Shown piece after piece: positions 22,213 through 34,200 of a stretch of DNA of 64,000 nucleotides. The stretch comes from Cladopsammia gracilis. Lineage: Eukaryota; Cnidaria; Anthozoa; Scleractinia; Dendrophylliidae. Position 1 is the stretch's first letter. Each line of letters starts with the position of its first letter. Where the stretch lies: assembly GCA_022457155.1 (NCBI GenBank), contig JAJGOT010000089.1:520001-584000 (forward strand), written 5' to 3'. The notes beneath the pieces were generated by a model. The model did no database searches. It worked only from the letters and a program-made list of their open reading frames with translations, and was not told the origin of the DNA. The position numbers and the translations under genes are program-made.

Positions 22213-25200
22213 GTGAGTTTAAAGTGCACCTATAACCCCCAATTTTTTTCCTTTAATCAATTCATTGTACGTTGAAAAGTCGAATAGTGAAATATTTCTT
22301 GTTTTTAATGTCGCATTAGTGAGTTATAGAGGTTTGAATCTACAAAATGCTAATTACATGATGTGAAACCAAGACTGCACCATTATTTCTACTTCAATTT
22401 ATAATATGCAGTTCACAGCTTAAGGATAATCAATTTAAGAAATACTAAAAATAAACTGGATAGTCAATTGATTTGTAAAAAAATATTACTTGGAGGTGGA
22501 AACAAGTAGTTGTATAATAAACTATTCTTGATTTGATGTCATCTTATTAACATTAAATTTTGTGACCCTATTTTGGAAAAGGTGGTTAAAGGTGAAAGGC
22601 GTTTTAATGCGTTTTAAACGAAAATGCGTTGATTCGTGTTTAAACACCGTTTAAACGCGTTAAAAAAATGTTTAAACGAGTGTAAATAACATTTAAACAT
22701 GTTGAAGAAATGTTGAAACACGTTTTTGGTAAGGTGGATGTTTCATCTAATCGAGCGTTTAAATGCAATAATTATTTAAATTATGTCAGACCTGTAACGT
22801 TATTCCCGCGGGTTTTCAAATACAGGCGTATAAAATGATATTATTTGCAATAGCTGCCGAAAAATACTAAAACAAGTTATATTATTAAAGGCGACTAGGG
22901 AAGATCTATGTATTTATATATTTTCGTCAGTATTTAATGTGTAAACGACATACCTCTCTTGAGTGTGAAGTAAAGACGATTCCAGTGACAAATCTACTAA
23001 TACAACTGTAAGGGTTAATACCATGTGCTGGCCTATTATTATCATACTTTAATCGAAGAAAACTTGCCGGGAGCCACTGTATAATTGCTGTAAGAGATTT
23101 GTAATTGATACTTGGGGTGATTGAAATAAATAAATTGAAGTTGAAAATTGAAGCTTACCAACTCTCTACCTCATGCCAGACTGCATTTGTAGCACAAGAC
23201 TCATCTTGGGCCATCTCACTTTTCACATTACATTTGGTTCGGTTTTGAGTGCATAAAACATGAACCACATGAACCACATTTGATCCACATATCTAATTTG
23301 AACAAAGCTCATCAACCACAAGCGTCCCTTTCCTTGAAATCCAAGTAATCAACAACAACGGCAAGATACACCAAGCCCACTGACACTCATCAATCAATAT
23401 CTTAACTGGACCAGTTGCCATCCACGTCACACTAAAACATCCATCACCTACAGCCTGGCACTGAGACTACGCCGCATATGTTCTAAAGTTTTTCTTTGAG
23501 AAGAGAGCTCGAGAACTACATAATGTACTTCTTGATTGAGGCTACAAAAACAAACTCATCAAAGAGTTCATTATGAGAGCGAAAAGAACAACTAGAGAAG
23601 AGGTTCTCAGAACAAAGCAGAATCCTGTCACAGACCGTGCACCGCGCAATCCACAGGGTTTGTGCTAATCCTTGAAGGCCTTGAAAAGCCCTGGAATTTA
23701 TTTTAGATTTCAAGGGTGCCTGAAAAGCCCTTGAAAAGAAGATTTTTTGCTGAAAGTGCTTGAAAATAGTGAAAACTCCTTGAATTTTTGTTAGGAGAGG
23801 ACTTATTTTTATTCATTTATTTATTTATTTATTTATTTACGGTTGGTGTGATAACCTAACGGTTTTTACCGACCAAATACATGTAAATGTAAATGTAAAT
23901 TGTATTAAAGTAATTCAGGGATTGAGCGCAGATTTCAAAATTGAGCACAGATTCCATTTGTGGTTTCTTTAAAATGCATTTTATATCCAGGGGAGCTTTT
24001 TGAAAGTTGCTTATTGACCAGTGAAAGCATTTTGAATTATAGTCCAAGACAAAGTAAACTTGCTTTGAGTACTCCTTGAAAACTCAGTTTTTAGTGCTTG
24101 AATACTCCTTGAATTTTTTGTCCAAAAACCAGTACGTACTCTGAATCCAGCAATGCCGCACCTGCATAATATTCTCAACCAACACCAGCAAATACTACAC
24201 ACCTCATCTAAATGCAAAATCATCTTTAAGGACTGCCCCCTCATTGCCTACCAACAAGAGGAAGAAACCTGTCAGAGATGCTAACGAACAAAAGATTACC
24301 ACCATGCGACCCTAGTGAACAAGCAAGCCATTCCACCTTTAGCAGTGCTGTGACACGTCAAACACATAAGAACCTCATGCAGAATATGTGGCCGTTCCTT
24401 TCAAACCAACAGAAACCTTAGGATACACTCTTCACATAAACACAAGCAACATATATCCATCTAACATACTAATCCAAGATTTTGGCCTTGTAAAGTAGAC
24501 AATAGATGTGCATGTTGCAAAACATGGTAGATTCACATAAACAGTTTGTCAAACAAGCAACGTTATATACTTGATTCAATGCACAAAATGTGACAATCAG
24601 TATATAGGGGAAACAAAAAGCCCTGTTCACCGCTGTACAAACCAACATCGCAGCAACATAAACGCAGGTCATAAGAACATGCCCACTGTCAGACACTTTA
24701 AAAACTGTGGGGTTAAACATTTAAAACTAACAGTCATTGAAAAAGTTAGAAATCCTAATCAAGACACTAGAAGATCAAGAGAAAGTTATTGGATTTCTAA
24801 ATTCAAGCCTACTATTAATGGCCTAGTTAAATTCATGTGATATATTGTTTGGTTTAGTTTAGTTTAGCTTTATAGCTTCACATCTGATTATTACGTCAGC
24901 ATGTCACGTGTGTTCTTTCCGTTGAGCTTTTTAAATTTCGAATGTTGTAACAGTTACTATATACCTCAGATGCTGCTGATGAAGTGTTATGGTCGAAAAG
25001 TCAAGTGAATAAACCAGCAAAGCTACATTGGAGTTGGACTCTTGACCCTCACATTTTTGTTTTAATATAAATATATGAATTCATTGAATGCAGATCAGAC
25101 TTCAGAAGATATTCATTTGTTTAATGCTACAGCTCTGTTTCGTTTGGTCAAAAGATAATCACACTCATCAGGCAATTTTAATGAATGACCCGTACATTTC

Positions 25201-28200
25201 AAAACTGGCGGTTATAAGCATTTAACACCGTTGCTATGCAATATATAAACAAAATGAACTATGGGGTATATAAATAGACGCAATAAGATACAAAAGCAGA
25301 ATGGAGGGTTACGTTAGTGTGTGACAGCTTGCTAGTTCGTTGCGTTTGTTAAGGCTACATAATTGAGGCCCTGTTAGGGGGGGGTCTAAATAATCCATAA
25401 TCCTGGATAAATTTTAAAAATAATCTGTATCCCAATTTTGTAAAAAAATATATCCCTAAAAAAATCCAAAACAATCTATTTATAGGAACCCCTAATTACC
25501 CTTTTGTGTCACGTGAATTGACTTACGTATTGTATATCAAGCATGTCAACGGTTAAAAATACGAAAAAATCAAGTGACACACTCGAACACCAACCCCGCG
25601 GCCTGGCCAGTACCTTACGCATGTGCACAGCCAATATATATCACCCTGGCAGTTGCAGCCATGGACAGCTGTTTCGTCCTAGTTAGGACTCATCAGCATG
25701 GCATAGCCAGGCAGGGACTCACAAAAGATCATCGACACCTATGCCATGTTGATGAGTCCTTATTAGAACGAAACAGTTGTCCATGGCTGCCACTGTCAGG
25801 GTGATATGGCTGTGCGCATGCGTAAGGTACTGGCCAGACCGCGGGGTTGGTGTTTGAGTGTGTCACTTGCTTTTTTCGTGTTTTACTTAAAATTGACTGA
25901 CACACCGATCGGCAAAAATGCTGATCCACCTCCCCATACACATGCCGTGGGAGGACGGCCGTGCTGTCCCCAGCCAACAGCTACCACATGTGTTCTGTGG
26001 AGCTGGCGCTTAAAGGGATGTTTGGATCCGCCTTGGCAGTAAAGGGCACCTACAAAACGACTTTCGGGTCGTGTAGGGGTCCGACGGCTATGCCATGCTG
26101 ATGAGTCCTAATAAGGACGAAACAGCTGTCCATGGCTGCCACTGCCAGGTGATATGGCTGTGCGCATACGTAAGGTACTGGCCAGACCCTCGAGGAACCT
26201 TTTGTAAACCACGTGTAAGCGAAGAAGGCTTCCCTTTAAATATTAAAGTTATTATTATTGTTAGACCGCGAGGTTGGTATTTGAGTGTGTCACTTGCTTT
26301 TTTCACGTCAAGGGTTGCATCCTAATGAAACATAGGGGCGGTGTAACTTACATGTAGGCTGTGACCTTTGAACAGGTGTATTTATGACCATTTAAGTGTA
26401 AAATGGGGTTGGCAGGCCTGCATGACTCTTACCTCATGTTTTTAATGCCATTTGCTCCTATATGTTTTGAACGGGTATTCTATATTTAGCCGTTTGTTAA
26501 GGAGGGTTTTAGTGTAGACTAAGTTTTAAAACCTTTCAAAAGCCGCATGCATGCAACAGATTAGAGGTCAAGTCTGTCGGTTGTGGTTCCCGTGGTGTTG
26601 CGCTTGTGCATTTTTAAGCTTTTTGACCTCATTTTGGCATCCTTTTTTTGCTGGGCGGTTGGTGTGTTGTTTTTGCCATTAATATTGGCATGTAGAGTTT
26701 TATGTAGGAAAGGTTTGAATTTCTCTAACTGACTGATTCTCTCTGAAATACCGGACATGACAGGATCTGAAATGATCTGTTGGCCGTGAATGTCTTTCCT
26801 GCTATTAATGTCACCCTGGGCCCAGCTATTTTAGTTTTGTCTTTGCAGGATTTTAATTTTCAGGATCCAAGCTTTATAGCAGAGAGAGTTGTGGCTTAAT
26901 AAGCTACTCAACTTGTAGAGAGTTGAAGTTTGTCTCAGTCAAGGCTGTAATTTTAGCTTCCATTTGCTACGCTTTATAGCTGCGTGGAGCTCGCTGTTTG
27001 TACTAAAACCTCCGTTGGCAATTTTAACAGTCTAGCGACTGCTTCGTTTATACCGCTATTTCATTCAGGCAAGACCATGGTTTCGATTCTCCTCTCGAAC
27101 CTCATCAGTTGCCGGGTTTGTATTTGCAAGTTGCTACCTTTCAGTAGCAACACATATTTTTGTTCGAGGAGTGGCTCATTTAGCGGGTGCAACAGCAATG
27201 TGAGAGATGCCGTTTTTTTAAGTGAGTAGTCTTTTGTTGACCTTTGATCACCTACAGTGAGTTCTCAACTACCCGCCATCTTGAGTATATTACTCAGAAG
27301 ACTTAGCGACTGGCGACTACTACCGTGAGGCATCGCAGACTCGGAATTTTGACTAGGAGCACCGGACGGGCCACTGGAGATAAATATTTGTCGTTCTCTG
27401 TATGTCTTTTACCTCTCTTTGTGACCTTTTATCCCTTTTTATGTAAAAAGCAATCTATGTGATAATGATCGCTAATAATCCGTAATTTTAAAATGAAGAC
27501 GCAAATAATCCGTAATCCTTAAATTTAGTGGGCAATAATCCGTATCCCTTCTCTAAAAACCCCTAATAATCCATAATCCTAAAACCCTAACAGGGCCTCA
27601 TAATTCTTTTTGACAGAACATAAAAAAAATTTTCACTCATGCAGACTAAAGAGAGTGGTTACATTTTTTGCTAATGTTATTGTATGGTTTACATTTTCTT
27701 AGTATCCTTCATTTCACATTGAAGGGTTTATTTGTGATTTTGAGGGTTCAAATGTGCTTGGATAGTTTAGTCTCGTTTCTTTTCTTGTGGTTTTCGGAAG
27801 GATGCTGCGTGATTTCTATTCTTGGTGTTCACTTACGTCATATCAAAATTCAGAAGCATTAAACAATAGATTTTGATTCCAAAATGTTTATGGAATTGTA
27901 GAGAGTTTAAAACTACAAAGCAAATCTTGGCTAAAATTTGAAGAGCAAAAGCCTTTTGTTCAAGAGTTATAGGCGAATGAGTATTAGACATTTTTAGTAA
28001 GAAATGTATGGTGCGGCCATCTTTGTGCCCCACTCAGGGGCACAAACATGGCGGCCAAAAATTCAAAGTCTTTATTACACCAAAAATCAAATGAAAAAAT
28101 ATTGTATTTGCTATAGGCTCCATTAACTCGGCTTATGAGCACTTATAATGCTAATAACAACTTTCAGCTGATTCAATTTTGTTTATTTTCACGGCATATC

Positions 28201-31200
28201 TGAAATAGCGTGACGAATTGCGTGACACATTTAAAACCTTTGTAAATCGGAAATGAAACATCGTTAAAACCTGAAACTTTTTGTGAAAGATTATAACACT
28301 GGTATCCACATACCATGTTAGAAACAGCTTTGTAGGATGTATACTTTAGATTTTTGAATTTTTATGACGTCATGTGAAAACCAAGAATATCATTCTTTGA
28401 AGTTAATTGCCCGTCCTACGTAAGTTTCAGTCGTATATATATTGTAAGTGTGAAAAATTTCCTGCATTTATAATTGTTAATTATTTTTGCAATTTCTCTT
28501 TATTAATATATAGTTCCTGCAGAAATAGAAGCTCGGGGACAAAGAGCACAGCTTGCCTATCAAAAGGCTCTTAGTGATGGAGCTGTGAATGTTTACCGTG
28601 GCCGACTTTTACTAATCGGTCAGGATAGGGCTGGAAAAACAAGCTTAAAGAAGTCTCTCATTGGTCTGCCATTTGACCCTAGGGAGCAAAGCACTGAAGG
28701 AATTGAAGTAGATCCTTCATTATTTCAATTTGATGTCAACCAAGTGAAGAACTGGCAATCCATTGATGAGAATAAACAAGGATTATTGTTGGAATGTTCT
28801 AAAGAGGTTGCACAGGTGGTAGTGGAAAAGCTGCAAATTAATGACAATGATGTCTACAGTGATGAGAACAGTGATGAGATCAGTGATGAGATCAGTGATG
28901 AGAACAGTGATGACGGCAGTGATGATTACAGTCATGATGGGGAAGAAGACAATGATTCTTATAAAAAGCAGGTTTGCTAATAGTTAATTTTTTACTGTAA
29001 ATGAGTGTAATCAGTGCTGACATCAGTAAACTGCAGTTTAAAATTAATCATTAAATTGCTGTCAAACCCAGGGGGGTACTCAGGTATATTAGTGACGGGG
29101 AGGTAGGAATGAGGCCAATTTGTTAGACCCAAAAAAAGTCCTATCAGGCTAAAACCAGACCCAAAAAAAGACCAACGGCCCAGAACGTAACCCCAAAAAA
29201 GTCTATTTTTCTCTCTGCATAAAAAAGTTACAAAAATGCACATCAAGAGAGCTCCAGACAGTTTTTGCATCCACCTTTCTTTATTCATCATGCATCTGTC
29301 ACAAACGTTAGGCACGCAAATAAAGTGTAATGCGATACAGGGCTGTTATTAGGGGCTGTTATTAGGGGCCGTAACCCGTAACACCTGTTACGGCTGAGCT
29401 CAGTCGGTGTTACGGGTGATGAATATTCACGGAGCAAAACAAATTATAATTTATTTATATACATTTACCTTCTAAAATAAATATAATTGTTGCCTTGTGT
29501 TGAATTGTCTGGGTTCCTGATTATAAGACGTGTTTTGGGTAAAAACTTAAACCCATTCTCACAAAAAACCTTCTGAGAGCCAGGGCTTGAAATTACACCT
29601 GTATCGGGCACATTTGCAACTAAAGATTTTCAATTGCTTTGCGACTAAAATTTGTCCATTAGTCGCGATTTTGTGACTGTTTTACGGCCTAGCTTATAAA
29701 GGAATTATATTCAACAGTCTTGTGTCTTACTTGTTACTGGTAGTTGTAATTTTATCTGAAAAATCCTGCGAAATTCACATTGAATGTTGCGTGACTTAAT
29801 CGTTGATTTCATGCAGCCGCCATTAACGCGGTTTCCAAGAAGTGTATCACGGGCGCACTTTTTCAGACTTCCTCAGTTTCTCATTTCCGGTTATGGTAAT
29901 AGTACTTAGTGTTGTTTTTTTTTTGTGACTAAAATTTTTGAACTTGCGACTAAATTTCGGGAATTACTTGCAAATTGCGATTGAGAATGTTTTTTAATTT
30001 GGAGCCCTGAGAGCATTGAATTCTGACGCCATTTTCAGCAGCAAAACTCACCGTGCTTACTGTAAATAGGATTCCGCTGACCATTTTTCATGGTTCGGTG
30101 TGCATGACCACTATTCCACGTAGGTAGTTTCGTAGGTAGTTTTTCTTTAGATTCATGATTTTGCCATGAACAAAAGGAAGGAACCCGCATCAAGGCAACC
30201 TGGAATCGACAGTTTTTTTTTCCAAGTGCCAATGGACCGAAGGAAATGGAGGAGGTAGCATGGTCGAGTAAATAGGGCGCCGGACTTGAAATCCGGAGGT
30301 CCCGAGTTCAAGTCTCGCTCTGACCACTAGCTGGTCGAGTTGTTTCACAGTAGACCCAAGTTCAACTCCTCGGCCACGCTTGTAAAATAACCAACTGGTC
30401 CGCCTCCTACCAGTTTGGATTTTTAACATGTTATGTTAAATTTGCAATATTTGTTTCAATATTTGAGTGGCGTGCCTGTAAATTAGCTGGATAGCTAAGT
30501 ACTTGTCCACTATAAACAACATTATTCATTATTCAGGTGATGAAGTTTGAGTCAAAGCACTTACAACATGTACTTCACTATTTTCGTAACACTGTCTCAG
30601 GGTTTTCCTTATCAGGCGGTAACCGGTAAAATTTACCGCTTGAAGCAGCACTTATTACCGCCCGTAACGGCTTGCTCCCGGAAAATTTTTAAGACACACA
30701 GTTTTCCCTTTACCGCTTAGCAAAAATCCCTTACCTGCTGAGCTAAAATTTAGGGAGAACCCTGCTGTCTAATAATTATGTTTTTGCTCTGTGTTATTTG
30801 CATTACTTTTTGATTGAGAAAATAAAAAATCACTGCCCCAGGGTGCTGGAAAATGTATTTCCAAGAGTCAAATTTAAAAAAATTTTCTGGTGGGGCATGC
30901 CCCCAGACCCCCTAGAAACTCAGGCCCTGCGGGCCTTCGTTTACATGGCCCTTGGTGTTTATATGTTACGGGTGAAAAGTTGGATGTCACACCTGTTTCA
31001 CAAATTAATGACGGCCCTGCGGTATTTTATCAAATTTACATACTTCATATGTAACTGTTGTAATGTGACCTCTTATGAATAAACTGCTAAAACAGGAAGT
31101 CTCCTTGTCATTTGCATGTAGTTAACGTTTGTACATGAAACTGATACAATTGTGTGACATGAAAAGGAGAAGCCTGGGCTTCGCTTTTAGTCAACCCCTC

Positions 31201-34200
31201 CCCCCCCCCCCAAAAAAAAAAGTCCTTACCAAAATCTTTCACCCAAAAAAAAGTCACCACTTTTCTCTAACCCCAAAAAAGTCCTCAGATCGCTAATTTC
31301 AAACCCAAAAAAGGTCTTTGCACCTTCCCGTCACTAATATACCTGAGTACTCCCCCCCACCCCCCCGGGCTGTCAAACCAAAACAGAAATTGAAACCACA
31401 ACTAAATTATACCTCTCATTACCCCGCATATCACAACTGGCCAATCACAGTCCTTGCATGGCTTGATTGGCCACCATGTAATGACCATTTTTTTGTTCCA
31501 AATTTCTGGCAATGTAATACATGTATGGGCCATTCAGTCTGTCTAATGGTCTTTAATTTAGTCCTGGCATTTATTTTTTATTTTGGACACAGCCAAGTTC
31601 CAATTGAAGACGTTAAGGTTAAAATCAACTGCAAATCAAGTAAACATAATTTAGCCATTATTTTAAATAAAAATTTGGCCTTCAAACAAAATGCCAGACT
31701 GCATTTGTTGCACAAGTCTCATCTTGGGCCATCTCACTTTTCACATTATATTTGGTTCGGTTTTGAGTGCATAAAACATAAACCGCACGAACCACGCACA
31801 TTGGAGAAATCACTGTATTGTATGAACTCCAGTTCGAGAAAAACTTGTCACACTCCACAGCACTGATAGTCAATTTATTTCCAAGGCTAATTGCATTCCT
31901 TAAAACAAATGTTTCACCTGTACTGTTATGATTTCTAGTGTTTTTTTTTAGCAGAACTTTGGCTCTTTCATAAACGTGACTGAAGCTTGTGTGCATACGT
32001 GCTCAGGAATGTGACCTCAGGTCCCTAGGGACCAAACAGAGTTATCTGCTAAAATATAATTGGCTAGATGTCACAATGTTTCATTTTCTCACTGCTGGTG
32101 TTACAAAAATAATTATTCGGTTCTTGTAAGAACGGCAATAATTTTGGCAAGCATTCTATTTTTCATGGCTTGACAGCTTCAAATATTTCTTTTTCTTTGT
32201 CACTCGCAATTTTAGCTACTTTTAAAAGCATTGTTTATCCAACAACACACGATGATCTACAGTCGGTGAAAACACATTAGGAACTCTCTTTGTCTGCTGA
32301 AATCAGGATGATAGTCCGGTACGTGCAGTCGGGTCTACAAAGCCACATTTATACTAAATGTTTTTTCGTTTTTTAACATATTTCCTACTTTGTCTTCACT
32401 TGTTTCAATCACTGCTGTTGTAATCTGGATTATTGTAATGTAATAAAATTGTGTGTTTATCAGAACCATGCACAGTCGCTGAAGCAGAAATTTGATTCCT
32501 GATTGATGACGTGATGATTTCTCTTGTGTCTTGAGCTGAGCGGTGGACATGGCAAAGGATGGAATCTACCCGTGACTCTAATTTATCAGCAAATTTATTA
32601 CGAATAATAATGTGGAAACGAGCTAGGATGATAAGTTATTGGCGAAATAAACGAAAAACATTTTTGAACAAGCGTTTAAACGCGTTGCAAAAGTGTTTAA
32701 ATCCGTTAAAGTAGTGTTTAAACGTGTATATAAAGTGTTTAAACGCGTTAATTACCCTTCATTTACGTTTAAACACCATTGCGACAATTCGCCTTTGACC
32801 ACCTTTTCCAAAATAGGGTCACCTATGTTTTGTCTTTACACATTTTATTTGTGCTTTGGTAAATGTGTTTTTGCTTAGATCAATGACTATTCTGGATAAA
32901 AACAATTAACCCATTGACACCTGAACCGCCTGTAACCGCCCGTACAAGACTCCACTGCTTTAAAAAATTGCAACTTTCTCAATCGTGCGAACATTGCCTT
33001 AACTAGCAGTTGTGAGCATTGACTAGAAAGTCTCTTAAATTGAGATACCCAATAAACACAAAAAAGTCAGCAATTTTTGCAGAATATCAGCATTTGAATT
33101 TGGACAATAACAAAAATGACCGTTTTTAAAGTCAGAAAAACAAAAATCATGTGCCTTCAAATCATCGTGGCAAACCCAAAAGTCAACATTCACAGCAAAA
33201 TTCAGTCCTAGTCCTAGCTTAGCAGTGAATTTTTTTGCTCTTATTCGTTGCTCGGGCCGAGCTATAGCCTCTCATTCTAGTGCATACTGACCTTGCCTCG
33301 ATTTTTTAACATCAGCACCGCACTGCATGCGGGGAAATAGCCACAATTTTTGACAGCGTTTGTTTCTTTCCGCACACATGCATTTCATATTTATACTAAG
33401 TCCACAGCCACTAATCTGACCCATCGCCAAAATTTTGCGCTTGTTGTGTTCTTCAGTGGTCACAACTTCCAAAAATATGCCGTGGTAGGTCGAGAAATTC
33501 ATCCAGAGTCAAGTCCCAAGGCTACTTTGTTTAATGTCGGCCATTTTTCCAGTTCAACGAGCAACAAGCCAAATTTGAAAACAAAGTACAACACTTAACT
33601 TGCTTCATTGAGAAAGTGGACTCTGAACTACCTTCAAGCTGAATGATGTTCATCAGGTAGCGACTAAAGATGAAAAATGGCTGTGAACTTACCAAAAATC
33701 ACAGATACATGATATTGAAGCCTTTATTGCAATCCATCAAAGCAAAATGACCACGTCTTAACCCTGTACTCTAACATCAAAAGACTCATTTTTATAGTAT
33801 TAGAACAGTTAATGTTTGATCAAATTTTTTATTGGTTCTTATCTATTACCACTTGAAATTGTGAAAAAATTAAAAGGTAAGTAATGTAAACAATTAAAAT
33901 TAATAAAAATAAATAGCCATTACTGTCCCTAGCAACTGGTCCGAAAATATACGTCAGTGAGCCCTTAACACACAGCTGTACAGGCCGTCATAACTTTAAA
34001 AATCGCATGCAAATTAAAGTTAGTTTTAATTGAAGGGCTGAGAGCATATCCAGCCTATGTGACTTTTCAGGCCTTTGTTTATTTTTTTCTCACTCAGAAT
34101 AGCCTCATTTTTTCGTACAATGAATAATATCACAAGCCCTTGTCGAATTTGCACTAACCCTAAGGAATTTGACCAATTTCACCTGAAAAAAGCAGAGTTC

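Larger units (their letters stand above)
25743..26312 (+). mobile_element. Retrozyme-like tandem units, 349-bp period
   Basis: Two hammerheads in direct orientation start at 25743 and 26092, 349 bp apart. After each comes the same sequence: catggctgccactg, atatggctgtgcgcat, gtaaggtactggccagacc, then tgagtgtgtcacttgc. The second unit is truncated near 26312 and contains a 74-bp insertion. A further partial unit lies inverted at ~25570-25720. Non-coding. Circular-RNA retroelements bounded by hammerheads (retrozymes) are reported from invertebrates; assignment here is by structure. Confidence 0.65.
25364..27600. mobile_element. Inverted-repeat element with 'ataatcc' repeats, host of the ribozyme units
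   Basis: Ends tgaggccctgttaggg and ccctaacagggcctca are flanked by taat at 25360-25363 and 27601-27604. Just inside both ends are repeated aataatcc(a/g)taatcc motifs in opposite orientation. It contains the hammerhead cluster; the rest (26320-27470) has no recognised coding sequence. Confidence 0.65.
22213..28513 (+). other. Intron 1 of the ROCO gene (6.3 kb, TE-rich)
   Basis: Holds a terminal-repeat copy (22562-22735), a direct-repeat member (23172-23285), a Penelope-like remnant, hammerhead ribozyme units and a 2.2-kb inverted-repeat element. 27600-28513 shows no recognisable feature except the terminal acceptor. Confidence 0.75.
29067..31368. mobile_element. 2.3-kb inverted-repeat element with 9-bp duplication (MULE-like)
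   Basis: Ends carry a G-rich run followed by gtactcaggtatattagtg and gacggg, in inverse at the right end. They are flanked by gctgtcaaa at 29058-29066 and 31369-31377. Inside each end are repeated cccaaaaaaagtcc-type segments, oppositely oriented. No transposase found. Younger insertions lie at 29581-30009, 30253-30440 and 30598-30764. Confidence 0.75.

Noticed and set aside
24571..24840. Host GIY-YIG nuclease gene
   Set aside because: Flanking sequence is decayed Penelope reverse transcriptase in the same order as in the retroelement.
25574..26325. Several 70-80 aa ORFs with shared sequence
   Set aside because: They translate inverted and direct copies of the hammerhead units, which are non-coding.
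28585..28980. Stand-alone small GTPase gene starting at the Met of exon 2
   Set aside because: The frame is open upstream to an acceptor, phase matches exon 1, and the G3/G4 motifs lie in exon 3, so it is one exon of a larger gene.
30253..30325. Functional tRNA-Ser
   Set aside because: Box A and B are present but the acceptor stem does not close and a SINE body follows.
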